Below are positions 25,415 through 35,657 of a stretch of 64,000 nucleotides of DNA, piece by piece. The stretch is from Theobroma cacao (taxonomy: Eukaryota; Streptophyta; Magnoliopsida; Malvales; Malvaceae), in assembly GCF_000208745.1 (NCBI RefSeq), contig NC_030851.1, forward strand, positions 19,102,880-19,166,879, in the 5' to 3' direction. Each line of letters starts with the position of its first letter. Positions within the stretch are counted from its first letter, which is position 1. The position numbers and the translations under genes are program-made. The notes below the pieces were generated by a model, which ran no database searches, was not told where the DNA came from, and saw only the letters and a list, made by a program, of their open reading frames with translations.

Positions 25415-25677
25415 GAATTAGGAAGAAAAGAATGGTTAGAAAGATATACATAGGGAGGAATGTGCCTATTGGGTGTATGTTTCTATGACTATGGGTTATG
25501 TTTTAATGGTTTTATGCTTTTATGCTACTAACTATTTCGTGGATAAGAATTATGAACTATCATTGTTTGTGGTATGCTTATGGTTACTAATTTTATGATT
25601 ATATTGGTTGATAGACTATTGTGTGTTGTTGATGACTATATATTATTAATAATTGTGGGAGATTTAGGCACATACAT
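25415..25677 (+). other. SIRE-like 3' untranslated region, left part
   Basis: Non-coding, T- and G-rich DNA between the env-like stop and the L insertion. Its last five bases, TACAT (25673-25677), are the target duplication of L. The region resumes at 31542. Confidence 0.6.
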
Positions 25678-25994
25678 TGTAACACCCTCAATTTTTGGCA
25701 TAAACTAAGTTAACTAAGAATGATTTATGAGATATATCGTTCCTTAAGGACTAAAATGACATGTTGTATAAGCCAAGTCTATGAAACTGTGTATGTTGGC
25801 ACTTAGGCAAATTTTTATGGAAATATGTGATAAATCCTATAGTTTAAGGCTTTGATTTGAATTTGATGTTACATTTGAGAAATATGTGCACAAACATGAG
25901 ATATGATGGTTATTTGGATCTTGACTTAAGCATGAATGATTTTGGGGTGTTCAGTTTGGATTTTTTAAAGTCTGGAAGGGTGAAAATTTGCCTA

Positions 25995-26330
25995 CAAGAG
26001 AAAATATATCAATACATCCCCTAAAGTATCAATTCATTCTTGGCAAGATGAACAATAAAGGCCTCCAAGAGATTTTCTATCGATACATTCAAGAACATAT
26101 CGATAGATTTGGCCAAAGATGAACATGTATCGATACATTATCCAAATGCATCGATACATTTGAAGCAGAGAGCACCCATAGGGCACCTGAGGGAAAAAGT
26201 ATCGATACATTCCCTTCGTGCGTCAATACATGTGGTGCAGTAAGCTATTCTGGCTGAAACCTATCGATACATTTAGCTGAAATAAGGGCAAATGTATTAA
26301 TACATTGCCAAATGTTTCAATACATCGCTG
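25995..26330 (+). repeat. AATGTATCGATACATT-type palindrome cluster in L
   Basis: About eleven copies or near-copies in 335 bp. Clear ones begin near 26078, 26098, 26126, 26148, 26199 and 26262; decayed ones are near 26005, 26023, 26223, 26293 and 26313. The core TATCGATA is palindromic. Spacing is irregular, so this is not a tandem array. Confidence 0.85.
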
Positions 26331-27885
26331 AAAAAAGGCAAAAATAAAAATGATTTCAAGTTATCTGCCCCATTTTAAACAAAATCGTAAATCTTCCTTT
26401 CTCTCGACCCTTCGAAAACTTTAAGCCACAAACGAATTTCTAGAGTGATTTGGAGCGAATTCGAGCTTGGGGAAACATTGTTGAGGTAAGATTAAAAGTT
26501 TTTACCGATTATTTTTTAATTTAATCGATTATATTCAAAGAAATCAAATTTCTCCAACTTAGGTGAATCTCTTCCTATTTGGCTGGAATTTGAAGCTAAG
26601 ATTCATGCAATCCAACCTCTAAGGTATGGGTTTAGCTCATTATTGAAGGATTTGAGCTAATGAGTTGGATTGATAAGGATTTAGTTATTTTTAGAAAAGC
26701 TGGCATTTTTCAAAAACTAAGATTTAATTAATAATTGGGTATTTTGATGTGTTCTAAGGGGGAAGTTGAGGTAATTAATTCATTGGTGAGCTAGAAGATG
26801 ATTAGAGGCTAAAGTGAGCTTGGTTGTGGAGCACCTTCAATTTGTCACACTGAGTCAGTTAATTAAATACATGTGATGCATGACACTTGTTAGAGGCGCT
26901 GCCATGGTACTAGGTTAGAAACATATATATGTATGTATATAATTGCCTAGAAGGATGTTCCTAGGCTAGAGAGAGAAAATATGTGTGATCATATGTTGTG
27001 TTGTGTGCCTTAATGCAAGCCACATTGGCAGCCTATGGTAGGTAAGCTTAGACTAGGACGTCTAGAGGATATGATAAACCCCAAGGTAAATGATATGTTA
27101 AGAGGATTTGATCAAGTGATGCCTTGGAGATGTAAAGGCACTTAAAACCCTAAACAAGCTTATAGACAATTGAAGCTCGATAAATGTGATTCATGATTTG
27201 AGGTGGACATATGGAATATTAAAGGCAGGATGGCCTTATTTGTGGATATGTATTTCGTCTAGGGAATGACTTTTAAACGTTGATTTAATTTGAGTTGAGT
27301 GGAGCCTCATTCCTTTGTGACTTTGTATTGTCCTCGGAAGGATGGCGGTAAGCAAAGATAGTGGTATATGTCCCACTTGTGATTCTCGCCTGTAAATCCT
27401 TGATGCCACCCGTCCGAGAATTCTCTAGGTGATGTCGACCATTGGGAGATTACTCTAGTCGATGAATTTGATTCTCCACTTGTTGCTTCGGCACTCGCGT
27501 GATTTGTTTTCCATTAACAGCTATGACTTGAGCATAATTTGATTCTCCACCGGTCGGCCACCAAGCGTGATTTCACTCTGTCTAGGGGAAGACCACTCAA
27601 TGATTGGACTCGATTGTGTAAGGTATGAGATAGCCTTGGAAAGGCTTAGACATGTTTGATCTGAAAATGATTTGATACTCTAATGATTAGAATGTGCTGT
27701 TGAGAATGATTTGACTGACTTTGGATGGCTTCTAGGGTAAGCCCGATGATCTGTGTGATAAAATTGGAGACATTAAGGATGATGATATGCTATCATATAG
27801 AAGACTTTAGGGATAATGAAATGCTCTTATCTAGAGACGTTTGTTAGAACATTTAGATGCACTAATAATGCATATATTTTATATA

Positions 27886-27975
27886 TTTTTTTTTATAATT
27901 GAGGGAGGGGGGATTCGAACCCTGCTCTTTAGGCAGAGGATCATGCACCAACCAATAAGCCAAATGCTCGGATGC
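27886..27975 (-). mobile_element. Short tRNA-derived SINE
   Basis: On the minus strand it has an A-box-like TGGCTTATTGG, then a perfect B box GGTTCGAATCC, spaced as in tRNA genes, and it ends in an A-rich tail (the T-run at 27886 on the plus strand). Direct repeats of 19-20 bp beginning AATGCATATATTTTATATA flank it (27867-27885 and 27976-27994). At about 90 bp it is short for a SINE, essentially the tRNA-related head plus tail. RNA polymerase III would transcribe an active copy and a LINE would mobilise it. Confidence 0.85.
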
Positions 27976-27998
27976 AATGCATATATTTTATATATGTG

Positions 27999-28002
<4 letters not shown>

Positions 28003-28036
<34 letters not shown>

Positions 28037-28055
28037 NATATATTTTATATATGTG

Positions 28056-28090
<35 letters not shown>
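28003..28090. repeat. AT-dinucleotide tracts with one unknown base
   Basis: Two alternating AT runs (about 28004-28036 and 28060-28089), separated by TATATTTTATATATGTG. A single N sits at 28037, where tract length is probably unresolved. Confidence 0.9.
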
Positions 28091-28092
<2 letters not shown>

Positions 28093-28507
28093 TTTGATTA
28101 TCTACACCACTCACTGAGAATTAGATGACTCACCCATTGTTGTACCATTTGCAGATAAATAGGCCACTAGATAGTGCATGGCATAGGTCGTTCATTGACA
28201 GACCGATTTTGGCATCTGGTAGGTTCCCATTTGGTCACTCCACTGAGTCCATCATGAGCTTCCGTATATGGTTGGCTTTGATGTATGTAGGCACGATGTG
28301 CCATTTGAACTTGTGTAAAGGTTGTTATGTATGAACCCAATTTGTATGGCCAATGTATGGCCTTATAAATATTGTGTATGGATTAAGTGCTGAGGAAAAT
28401 TTTATGTATTTGAGTTTTAGATATTCCACGAATATGAATATTTGGAAAATCCTTGGCTATTTGTATGATTTGAATTCTGAGGCTTGCTCGGGTTTTGTAG
28501 ACTTCGC

Positions 28508-31483
28508 TGTCAAGCCTAGCTCGACAATATGTTTATTATGCCATTCCTACATAAGAATGCATGTTTGCTTACTTGGGTACCTTGGAAATCATTAAAGGAC
28601 GGCAATGTACCAAATGGTACAATTAAGTTGAATTAAGCCTTCAACTAGTCCAAATAGAGATTTTAAGATGAAATTGAGAATTTTAAAACCCCAGAATGAC
28701 TTAAAATGATGATTCGGAGTTTGAGGACCGATTTAGAGTCAAATTGGAATTTTCATGACCTAAGGGCAAAATGGTCATTTTGCCACCCGAGGTTAAAATT
28801 AGAATGTTGGAAGAAGTTTTTGATCAAGATTGACTATTTAGAACATAATTTGAGTTTGAGAAGTGAAAAATTTTAATTCTGGCATTTTTTGAGTATAAAG
28901 GGTAAAATAGTCATTTTGCCACCCCATGGGCATAATTGTAATTTTACACACCCAACACTTGTCCAACACATGGATTTTACCCAATATTATCATGGATAAT
29001 TGAGGAAATTTAAGTGGTGGAGAGAGATTGCTTAATGGGTAAGAATGACACATGGAACAATGGAATGGTGACATGTGTCAAATTTTCATCCATTTATTAT
29101 TTTCCTTATAAATTAGCACAAAATCAGCCCATTTCTCTTCATATGGCCGGCCAAAGGAAGAAAAGAAAGAACAAGAACCCTAGAGTGAAAATTCAAGAGA
29201 AATTTGGTGGATTTCAAGTAATCAAGCAATCAAAGGTAAAATTTCTTGATTTTGACTTGTGATTTACCTTTCCCATACATTCTTTTGCATTTTCATGGTT
29301 GAATCACATGATTTCATGATGGGTATCTTGCTGGCTGAACACTTAGAGAGAGGTTTTGATGCTTGATTTGGTTAGATTTCAATGTATTTTAGTGTTTTTA
29401 GTTAGTTAGTGATGTGTAGCATGAAAAGCCAACAAGAAAATTCATTTTCTCCCATCACCCATCATTGGCCGAATTCTCCATGTGAAATATTGATGATGAT
29501 TTTGATTTTATTTCTAGTGATTTGGTTAGGAATTAGTGATTTATGGTGAAAGAATCAAGCTTGAAAAATTATAGTGTTGATGCACCCACCATGGCCGAAT
29601 TTTCCAAGAGAAAATGTGAGGATGATTTTGCCATATTTCAATTTATTTAGTTTGTGTTTAATGATTTGGAGTATTGGGAGAAAAATGGAATTATTTGGAG
29701 TTGAATTGGACATAATGGCAAATTAATCGGGTGATAGATCGAATTAGGTCAATACCGTTTTATTTAGGTACACAATTGAATTTGTGTAGAACACCGTGTT
29801 TAGACAATAATCCGAACAATTTACATTCCATTTCATGCATTAGTATAGAGCCTGAATTGGTTTTATAATAATTTAGCATAAATGTAGTAAATGGCTTATT
29901 GTGCATTATGTCTAGGTGGTGAGCATTCTGGCAAAAGTAAAGAGATAGTACCCGAGGATCAAGAATCGGAGTACTCGGAATTCGACTCTCGAAATAGTGA
30001 GTAACCTTACTATCGTCTTAATTATCTAAAGTGGTTTTTATCTGATTTTGTGATTTTATGGAAAATAAGTTTAAATGGTAAATCTTTATGTTTTAAAAGC
30101 AAAATGTGATTAAAGGAAATGATTTTAAAAATTGTCTTGAAATTGAAAGATGGTTTTGGTAATGGAGTAATTGGAGACTAATTGTTGTGTTATAAATCAT
30201 GGTTTGAATTGAATGGCTTATGATAATATTGGCATGAATAGTTAAATTGGTATTTGTGCTGAAAATGTATAAACTGTTGTTCGACTTGATAGGATGGATA
30301 ATGATAAAATTGCCATGTCATGCTGTTGAATTTTATTGAATTAGTGGGTTATTGATTAGTAGTTGCAGTGGATGGGTTCCGTGGACCAATTTATTAGAGG
30401 GAGCACGGTAACCTTATTATATTCATACCTCAGTATGAGAAACGCGGATGGATAACTCCTGAGGTTAACACTTTAGAGTTCACTTCACGCCAAACCACCA
30501 CGTGACGGTGAACTCAGCCAACGCCAAGGATCGGCTATATTTTTCAAATAAAAATATGATTTATGCGTACATAACTTTTTAATAGCCTTGGCGGACTCGG
30601 TTGGGATATCTCTTGGCCAAGGTATCCCTGATAACTGAGTATGAGAATGATTTTGGCACGAGCCAAAGTTTTAAGAAATTCATAAGCCATGTTGATTACT
30701 CAATTTATATCAATTGATTTTATTTGGTTGAAATGAGTTGAAAGGTGATGAATTACAATATGCTAATCTATTTTATCTGTCTCCATTTACTCAGCTTTAT
30801 ATATTTTAGATGGTATTTGTTTGCTCACTGGGATTATATAATCTCACGACTCTCCTTTCCACCCATTTCAGGCTCAGGATAGTCGGTAGATAGCTCACTT
30901 TGTTGAGGGCTACAATTGGACTTGCATCCTCAAAAATTGTAGGTTTACCGCTTTTGATACTTTTGGTCGTTCGTGGGCCCACGTGTCACTGTAAATTAAA
31001 TTTTATACTTTGGTTATCTGTATTACAGTATGTATGAATTTATTTAGCTTTTACGCTACAAAAATTATTTACCGGTAACTCTATAAATATTGTTTTATAA
31101 GAAAATAAAATATTTTATTGAATATTTTTATTATATTCAAATAGTCATAATTTCATTTTAAATGAATGTTTTAGATATCTAAACTTATTTTTGATTATGA
31201 AATATGTGTTTTCCACTTGCATACTACATTTTTAGTTGGTTTCGAGATTTTTGAGGAAAAATAATCAAAATGCCCCTGTGAGACAGAAATCATTTTTTAT
31301 TGATTTAAGTTGGAAATAGCTTAAAATCTTTTAGAACATGATATTCGGCAACGGTTACTCACAGGGGAAATGAGAAACTGATATTAAAGCCTTGCGGGGT
31401 TCCGGTTGACATTCCGAGTAATGAGTGTCGATTGAGACATCGGGCGGTTGTCACGGGCTCGAGGGGAGTACCGAGTCGTGACA
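28508..31483 (+). mobile_element. S-family solo LTR (2.98 kb) inside L
   Basis: It starts TGTCAAGCCTAG and ends GAGTCGTGACA, collinear over its length with the S LTR at 12464-15422. The flanks TTCGC (28503-28507) and TTCAC (31484-31488) are a 5-bp duplication with one G-to-A change. Landmarks are the TATA box (29107-29114), TGGCCGGCCA (29144-29153), and CACGTG at 30499-30504 and 30980-30985. There is no coding region. Confidence 0.9.
29107..29114 (+). promoter_or_regulatory. TATA box of the S LTR
   Basis: TATAAATT lies about 600 bp into the LTR, 30 bp before the GGCCGGCC palindrome. A minus-strand S copy has TATATAAA at the equivalent place (59473-59480). Confidence 0.55.
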
Positions 31484-31541
31484 TTCACCTACCAGGCTTG
31501 TGCGCTGGTCACAGACCATAGGTTTGTGTCGTGACATACAT

Positions 31542-31715
31542 ACTTATTACATTTGCAAAAACAAACTTAAACTCTTTATTTTTCTTAATGCACATATTAA
31601 GGGGGAACATATATCTAAAGGGAGCAATCCCTGAGTTGTACATGGAATTTTATGGTACAAAAAACATTGAACTCTTAATCTACGAATGTTTTGTCATCAT
31701 AAAAAAAGGAGGCGA
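31542..31715 (+). other. SIRE-like 3' UTR, right part, with polypurine tract
   Basis: This resumes after L. It ends with the polypurine tract AAAAAAAGGAGG (31701-31712), three bases before the LTR start. The preceding TGTCATCAT block is typical of SIRE-type elements. Confidence 0.75.
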
Positions 31716-31859
31716 TGTTGACTCCGTATGTTTTTAATGGTAATAAAACATTATTTATTTATTGATGTCTAACCTTACTACTTAAGTGTGTAGGATAAAG
31801 TTTAAATCCCCTAATAAAATTGTTGATTAAAGGCAAGTCAAGAAGCTTGTTCTCATTAA

Positions 31860-32425
31860 ACGATCGGTTAATCAGTTAAAGTAGGAAAGAAGAAATGGTT
31901 TAGTAAAAATAGGACATCATTATCTGATTAATGTGAGGCCTTAACTAGTTAAGGCATAACTGGACGCTATATAAAAACAAGGCAGAAAAGCCTTAATCGG
32001 TTAGCATTAGGTTTAATCAATTAAATAAGTGTTGGAAACCAAAGACAGAGGTATGCTAATCAATTAAGGAATAGGATTAATTGGTTAGAACACAAGACCT
32101 AAAGTACGTTCAAGTGCCAAAATACAAATTTGAAATTAAGTTGACCATTGAAGGGAGCCAAAATGAAGAAATTCAAATTCAAAGAACATTTTATTGGTTG
32201 AAGCTTGTCTTAATCAGTTAAATATGAAGGAAGAGAACCCTTAATCAATTAAACGAAGGTTTAACCAATTAAAGGAAAACTGTTGGTTGGAGAAGCTTGG
32301 AAATAGAACATTTTTAATTGGTTAAAGCCATCTTTAACTGGTTAACACAGTGAAATAAGCTGTCTGACAATGTAAGATAGAAGAGGTTTAATCGGTTAAG
32401 GCCTACCTTTAACCGATTAACAGAA
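31860..32425 (+). repeat. TTAATCGGTTAA / TTAACCGATTAA motif cluster in U3
   Basis: More than ten copies, in both orientations, of the core TTAAYCRRTTAA. The best are near 31865, 31993, 32060, 32213, 32245, 32318, 32333, 32388 and 32410. All lie upstream of the TATA box, so they are placed like enhancer or silencer sites. Confidence 0.8.
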
Positions 32426-32540
32426 CATTGTCTACATATTTGAATCTAAACGTTAGAAGACAAAATAATAGCTAGGAAGGCATCAAACATGTCTACAACG
32501 GCTAGAAACTATCTCCAACAGAAAAATCTAACTCTCCAAG

Positions 32541-32548
32541 TATAAAAG
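32541..32548 (+). promoter_or_regulatory. TATA box of the SIRE-like LTR
   Basis: TATAAAAG, followed by an A- and C-rich leader, lies at the expected U3/R position of the LTR. Confidence 0.7.
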
Positions 32549-33086
32549 GAAGCTCCAACGGTCAAAAAAGAAAGAGCACTTACCAAGATCACCTTTTTTA
32601 GCAACAAGCTAAAGAACCTTCTCTTACACAGCTAGTTTTCATTCTTATCCTTGTAAAAGTCTTTGAGCTTGATTGTATTCATCTTAGATCAGTAAGAATG
32701 ATCACATGTGCTCTTTTTCTTCTCTTTTCTTATTTAATTAGAGTGTGGTAGCACTTTGAGACTTATTGTAAATGATTAGAGCATGGGTTAGAAGCTCACC
32801 TTGTAAAAACTTGGTTGAAGCTATTAATTCCACTTGTTTAATGAAGTTGGGTTGAAATCCTTGATTGGGAGATCAAGGTAGTGGATGTAGGTCAAGGGGA
32901 CTGAACCACTATAAATACTTGTGTGTTGTCCACTTCTCTTTACCTTTCCTTATTTGGTATCTTTTAACTCTAACAAGTTTTAAACATTCCCTTTAATAGT
33001 TGATTAAGAGCTTTACAAGCTCAAAAAGCTGACTCCAAAATTTTTAGTGCTATTCACCCTCCTCTAGCACTCCAACCGAACCAACA

Positions 33087-33437
33087 CTTTAGCCATCATT
33101 TCATATCATACTCTCATCCAATCATATTACATCAACTATAACATAATCATGTAAGAACTTCATGCCAATATAGTTGGGAAAACTTATCCAACATCCAACA
33201 CTGCATGGAATCATAATTCGTTCACGTAATCCACAAGCTTTCATATTAAAGCTTAATAAATATCTTTGGTTTCCTTTTTCATCCATTCTTGCAACCATCA
33301 TTTTCCCGTGAATGTAACTTAATAACATGGAGAGATTAAACATCAAATGACAAGAAATTTTCATTTGTAATCATCACCAATGTATAATCCATAAAGTTCA
33401 TATTTTATCAATTTCCATCATAAGAAAAATCAAGGTT
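33087..33437. other. Unassigned stretch between SIRE LTR and LINE
   Basis: A minus-strand frame of 80 codons (33122-33364) is open, but I recognise no family in it and codon use gives no support. The LINE signal, clear from 33438 upward, fades here. This may be decayed LINE, a filler insertion, or unrelated DNA. Confidence 0.3.
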
Positions 33438-34557
33438 TCACATTCTTCTCCACTCAAAGGCCATAGCATGAAAAAATCGGGTGTTTCTATCTCTATATGA
33501 AACCCATTTAATCAAAGACTGTTGCTTCCATTTCCTCTCCTCTGTTCTATATAACTCCCATAACTTTACCCTCTTAAAAATGATCTTTTCCTTTATATTG
33601 AAATAAAAAACATTCAATTGTGAAACCATCTCCATATCTTGGATTTATAATTCCAAAGTTTCAATTTTCTTCGAAATTAAACCATCTCGATTCTTATGCC
33701 ACTCTTTGATTATTGGTCGAATATTTTTTAAGCCTCACCAAATTTTCAAACTTTTATTATTTCCCACCAATGTATGATTCCAGTTATTCCTAATCAGATC
33801 TTGAAAGGAACTATCATCAAACCAACAATCAAAAGAGCAAAAAGGTATAAAACCCCAATCCAAACACTTACCTGCCAACAAAATTGGATTATGATTAGAA
33901 AGAAATGAAGACAACCACTTATGCATCAAATTCTCCAATGATGACAACTAATTAGCATCCAACAAAAATCTATCCAATCTACTGAAAGTTACCTCCTCCC
34001 TTCTGTTACACCAAGTAAAAGGCCCATTAACCATTATCATATCCATTAACGCAGCATCATTAATGAATTCTGAAAAAGCAAATGTCGATATATGAATATC
34101 ACTTTTCCCTATCCTTTCATCCTCATAGCGAATAGTGTTAAAATCACCCAACACACAGCACCACACGTCCCGTGATTTTAACTCATGTAAAAGCATAGTC
34201 CATAAAAGAGCTTTGACAACTTCGTCATTAGGAGCATACACATTCAAGAACCCACATCTTACAACCATTCCTTGAATTTTCCCAATTATAAGGATAAAAT
34301 GTCTATTCAAAATTTGTTCCTCCATATTAAAAAAATCATCATGTTTTATTGTGATAAGGCCTCTAAATAAGCTATCGTACCCCTTTAATTCAATCTCTGC
34401 TCCAAACTACCTCATACAAGTGTTGTGTTACGATTTTTAACTTTGTTTCCTGAAAAAAAAAAAACTACATCCGGTTTTATTTTCCCAATCACACTCCTGA
34501 CAACTCTTTTCTTCTCCCCTTACACAAACCTCTCACATTCCAAGTCATTATATTCAT
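33438..34557 (-). pseudogene. LINE ORF2: endonuclease domain, truncated before RT
   Basis: Read on the minus strand from an ATG at 34557. The first residues are TWNVRGL, the start of the APE-type endonuclease, followed by a damaged FQETKL block. The frame 34325-33948 carries FLNVYAPN, LGDFNTIR and a final TWCNRREE...SRLDRFL, the magnesium-binding and catalytic landmarks of plant LINE endonucleases. Stops and shifts separate further blocks (33947-33735, and 33635-33438 with YRDRNTRFFHAMA). The reverse transcriptase is missing. The endonuclease would nick target DNA for target-primed reverse transcription. This copy is inactive. Confidence 0.85.
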
Positions 34558-34902
34558 TAAAGATCCAATCACACAAATAATGAACTAGGTAGAATTATTA
34601 CGAGACCAAGTCCTCTCATTCTAAGATAACCACAGAATTAATGACCATCTCCTTTGGCACAATAAATTTAACCTACAATTTATCACTAACTTCCCAAGTA
34701 CCTATAGCCTCAGTTTGACAAAGATTATGATTACTAACCTGTTCATGCTCATGTACCATCTCATTCATGTTATCACTCAAAATTGTATTACTCCTTAGCA
34801 GCCTTCCCCTATCTGATATTTTAGTGCTGCCACAAACATTTTTACTCCCTTTTGGCCTACCCCTAACCTTTTTTAATATGCTCTCAATTTCAAAATTAAA
34901 TT
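34558..34902 (-). pseudogene. LINE ORF1, C-terminal part
   Basis: Just upstream of ORF2 the minus strand encodes VRGRPKGSKN, an AT-hook-like basic motif common near the end of plant LINE ORF1, followed by low-complexity residues and stops. It is separated from the rest of ORF1 by the R LTR at 34908-39546, flanked by CTAGT duplications. Confidence 0.65.
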
Positions 34903-35657
34903 CTAGTTGTTAATATGAGCCCTACAAGCCAATCTATGGTTGTATGGGAATTGCAATTTTGAGATATTCATGTATGACATTTTGTTATTCATAATAACAT
35001 TGACGTAGTTCTTTATCCATAAGTTTGTGATCTAATTACTTTTTGTATTTATGTAGATAAAGCTCATGGAACTATATATGCCTTGCAAATGAATTGTATT
35101 GGGAAACAATTATGAGATCTTTATGCATTAAAACATTGTTCTTAAAAGTTCATAATCATTGTATTATTAAGATAGGGCATCAATAATGCTCAAAGATCAG
35201 CACATGTTATGTTCTTTACTTGTGAAGTAAGCAACTACTCTCATAGGTTGAAGTATAGAGATACTTGGAACTAGCATGTGGGTGCTTGCCATGAGAGAGC
35301 AAGTTCACTGAACATGACCCATCATGAGAAGTGCATTTGGTATCTCACTCAAGTGTCTATGCAATACTTCTCATGTGTCAATTATGTAACTATTCCCTAT
35401 ACTTAAGACACCAGGTTGTCTTGTATATGGAGTATTATGCTTTCATTTCATTTTTATGGGTGCCTAACCAATGATGCTAAAATAGAATGTTTTTGGGTAT
35501 AGTATGAAGCATATGAAGGCAAAGAAGTGGTCAAGATAAGAATCATAATCTCAAGTGATTCAAGGGGAAATATCTCATTAGTTTTTTGTTGACATTAGCT
35601 TAATCAAATCCTTGGCCAAGGTGATTAGGAGATTATGAAAGGAGTATCATAAGTCTC

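Larger units (their letters stand above)
25678..31536 (+). mobile_element. L-family solo LTR carrying a SINE and an S LTR
   Basis: It starts TGTAACACCCTC and ends GTGTCGTGACA. Perfect TACAT duplications flank it (25673-25677, 31537-31541). Without the nested S LTR it is about 2.9 kb. It has a palindrome cluster (25995-26330), GGTAAG at 26485-26490, a CATTTGCAG acceptor-like site at 28146-28154, and AT repeats. There is no coding region, hence a solo LTR. The GTCGTGACA terminus and internal layout relate it to G, K and S. Confidence 0.85.
31716..33086 (+). mobile_element. 3' LTR of the SIRE-like element (1.37 kb)
   Basis: It starts TGTTGACTCC directly after the polypurine tract and ends CCGAACCAACA, after CACCCTCCTCTAGCACTCC, a recognisable SIRE-type LTR end. 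U3 carries many TTAATCGGTTAA-like motifs (31860-32425). A TATA box TATAAAAG is at 32541-32548. The next sequence (33087 on) is outside the element. Confidence 0.85.

Noticed and set aside
27841..28128. 95-codon plus-strand ORF
   Set aside because: It runs through the SINE in antisense and then AT repeats (YIYIYI); not a gene.
33122..33364. 80-codon minus-strand ORF as a host exon
   Set aside because: No recognisable domain and wedged between a SIRE LTR and a LINE; too little to support a gene.
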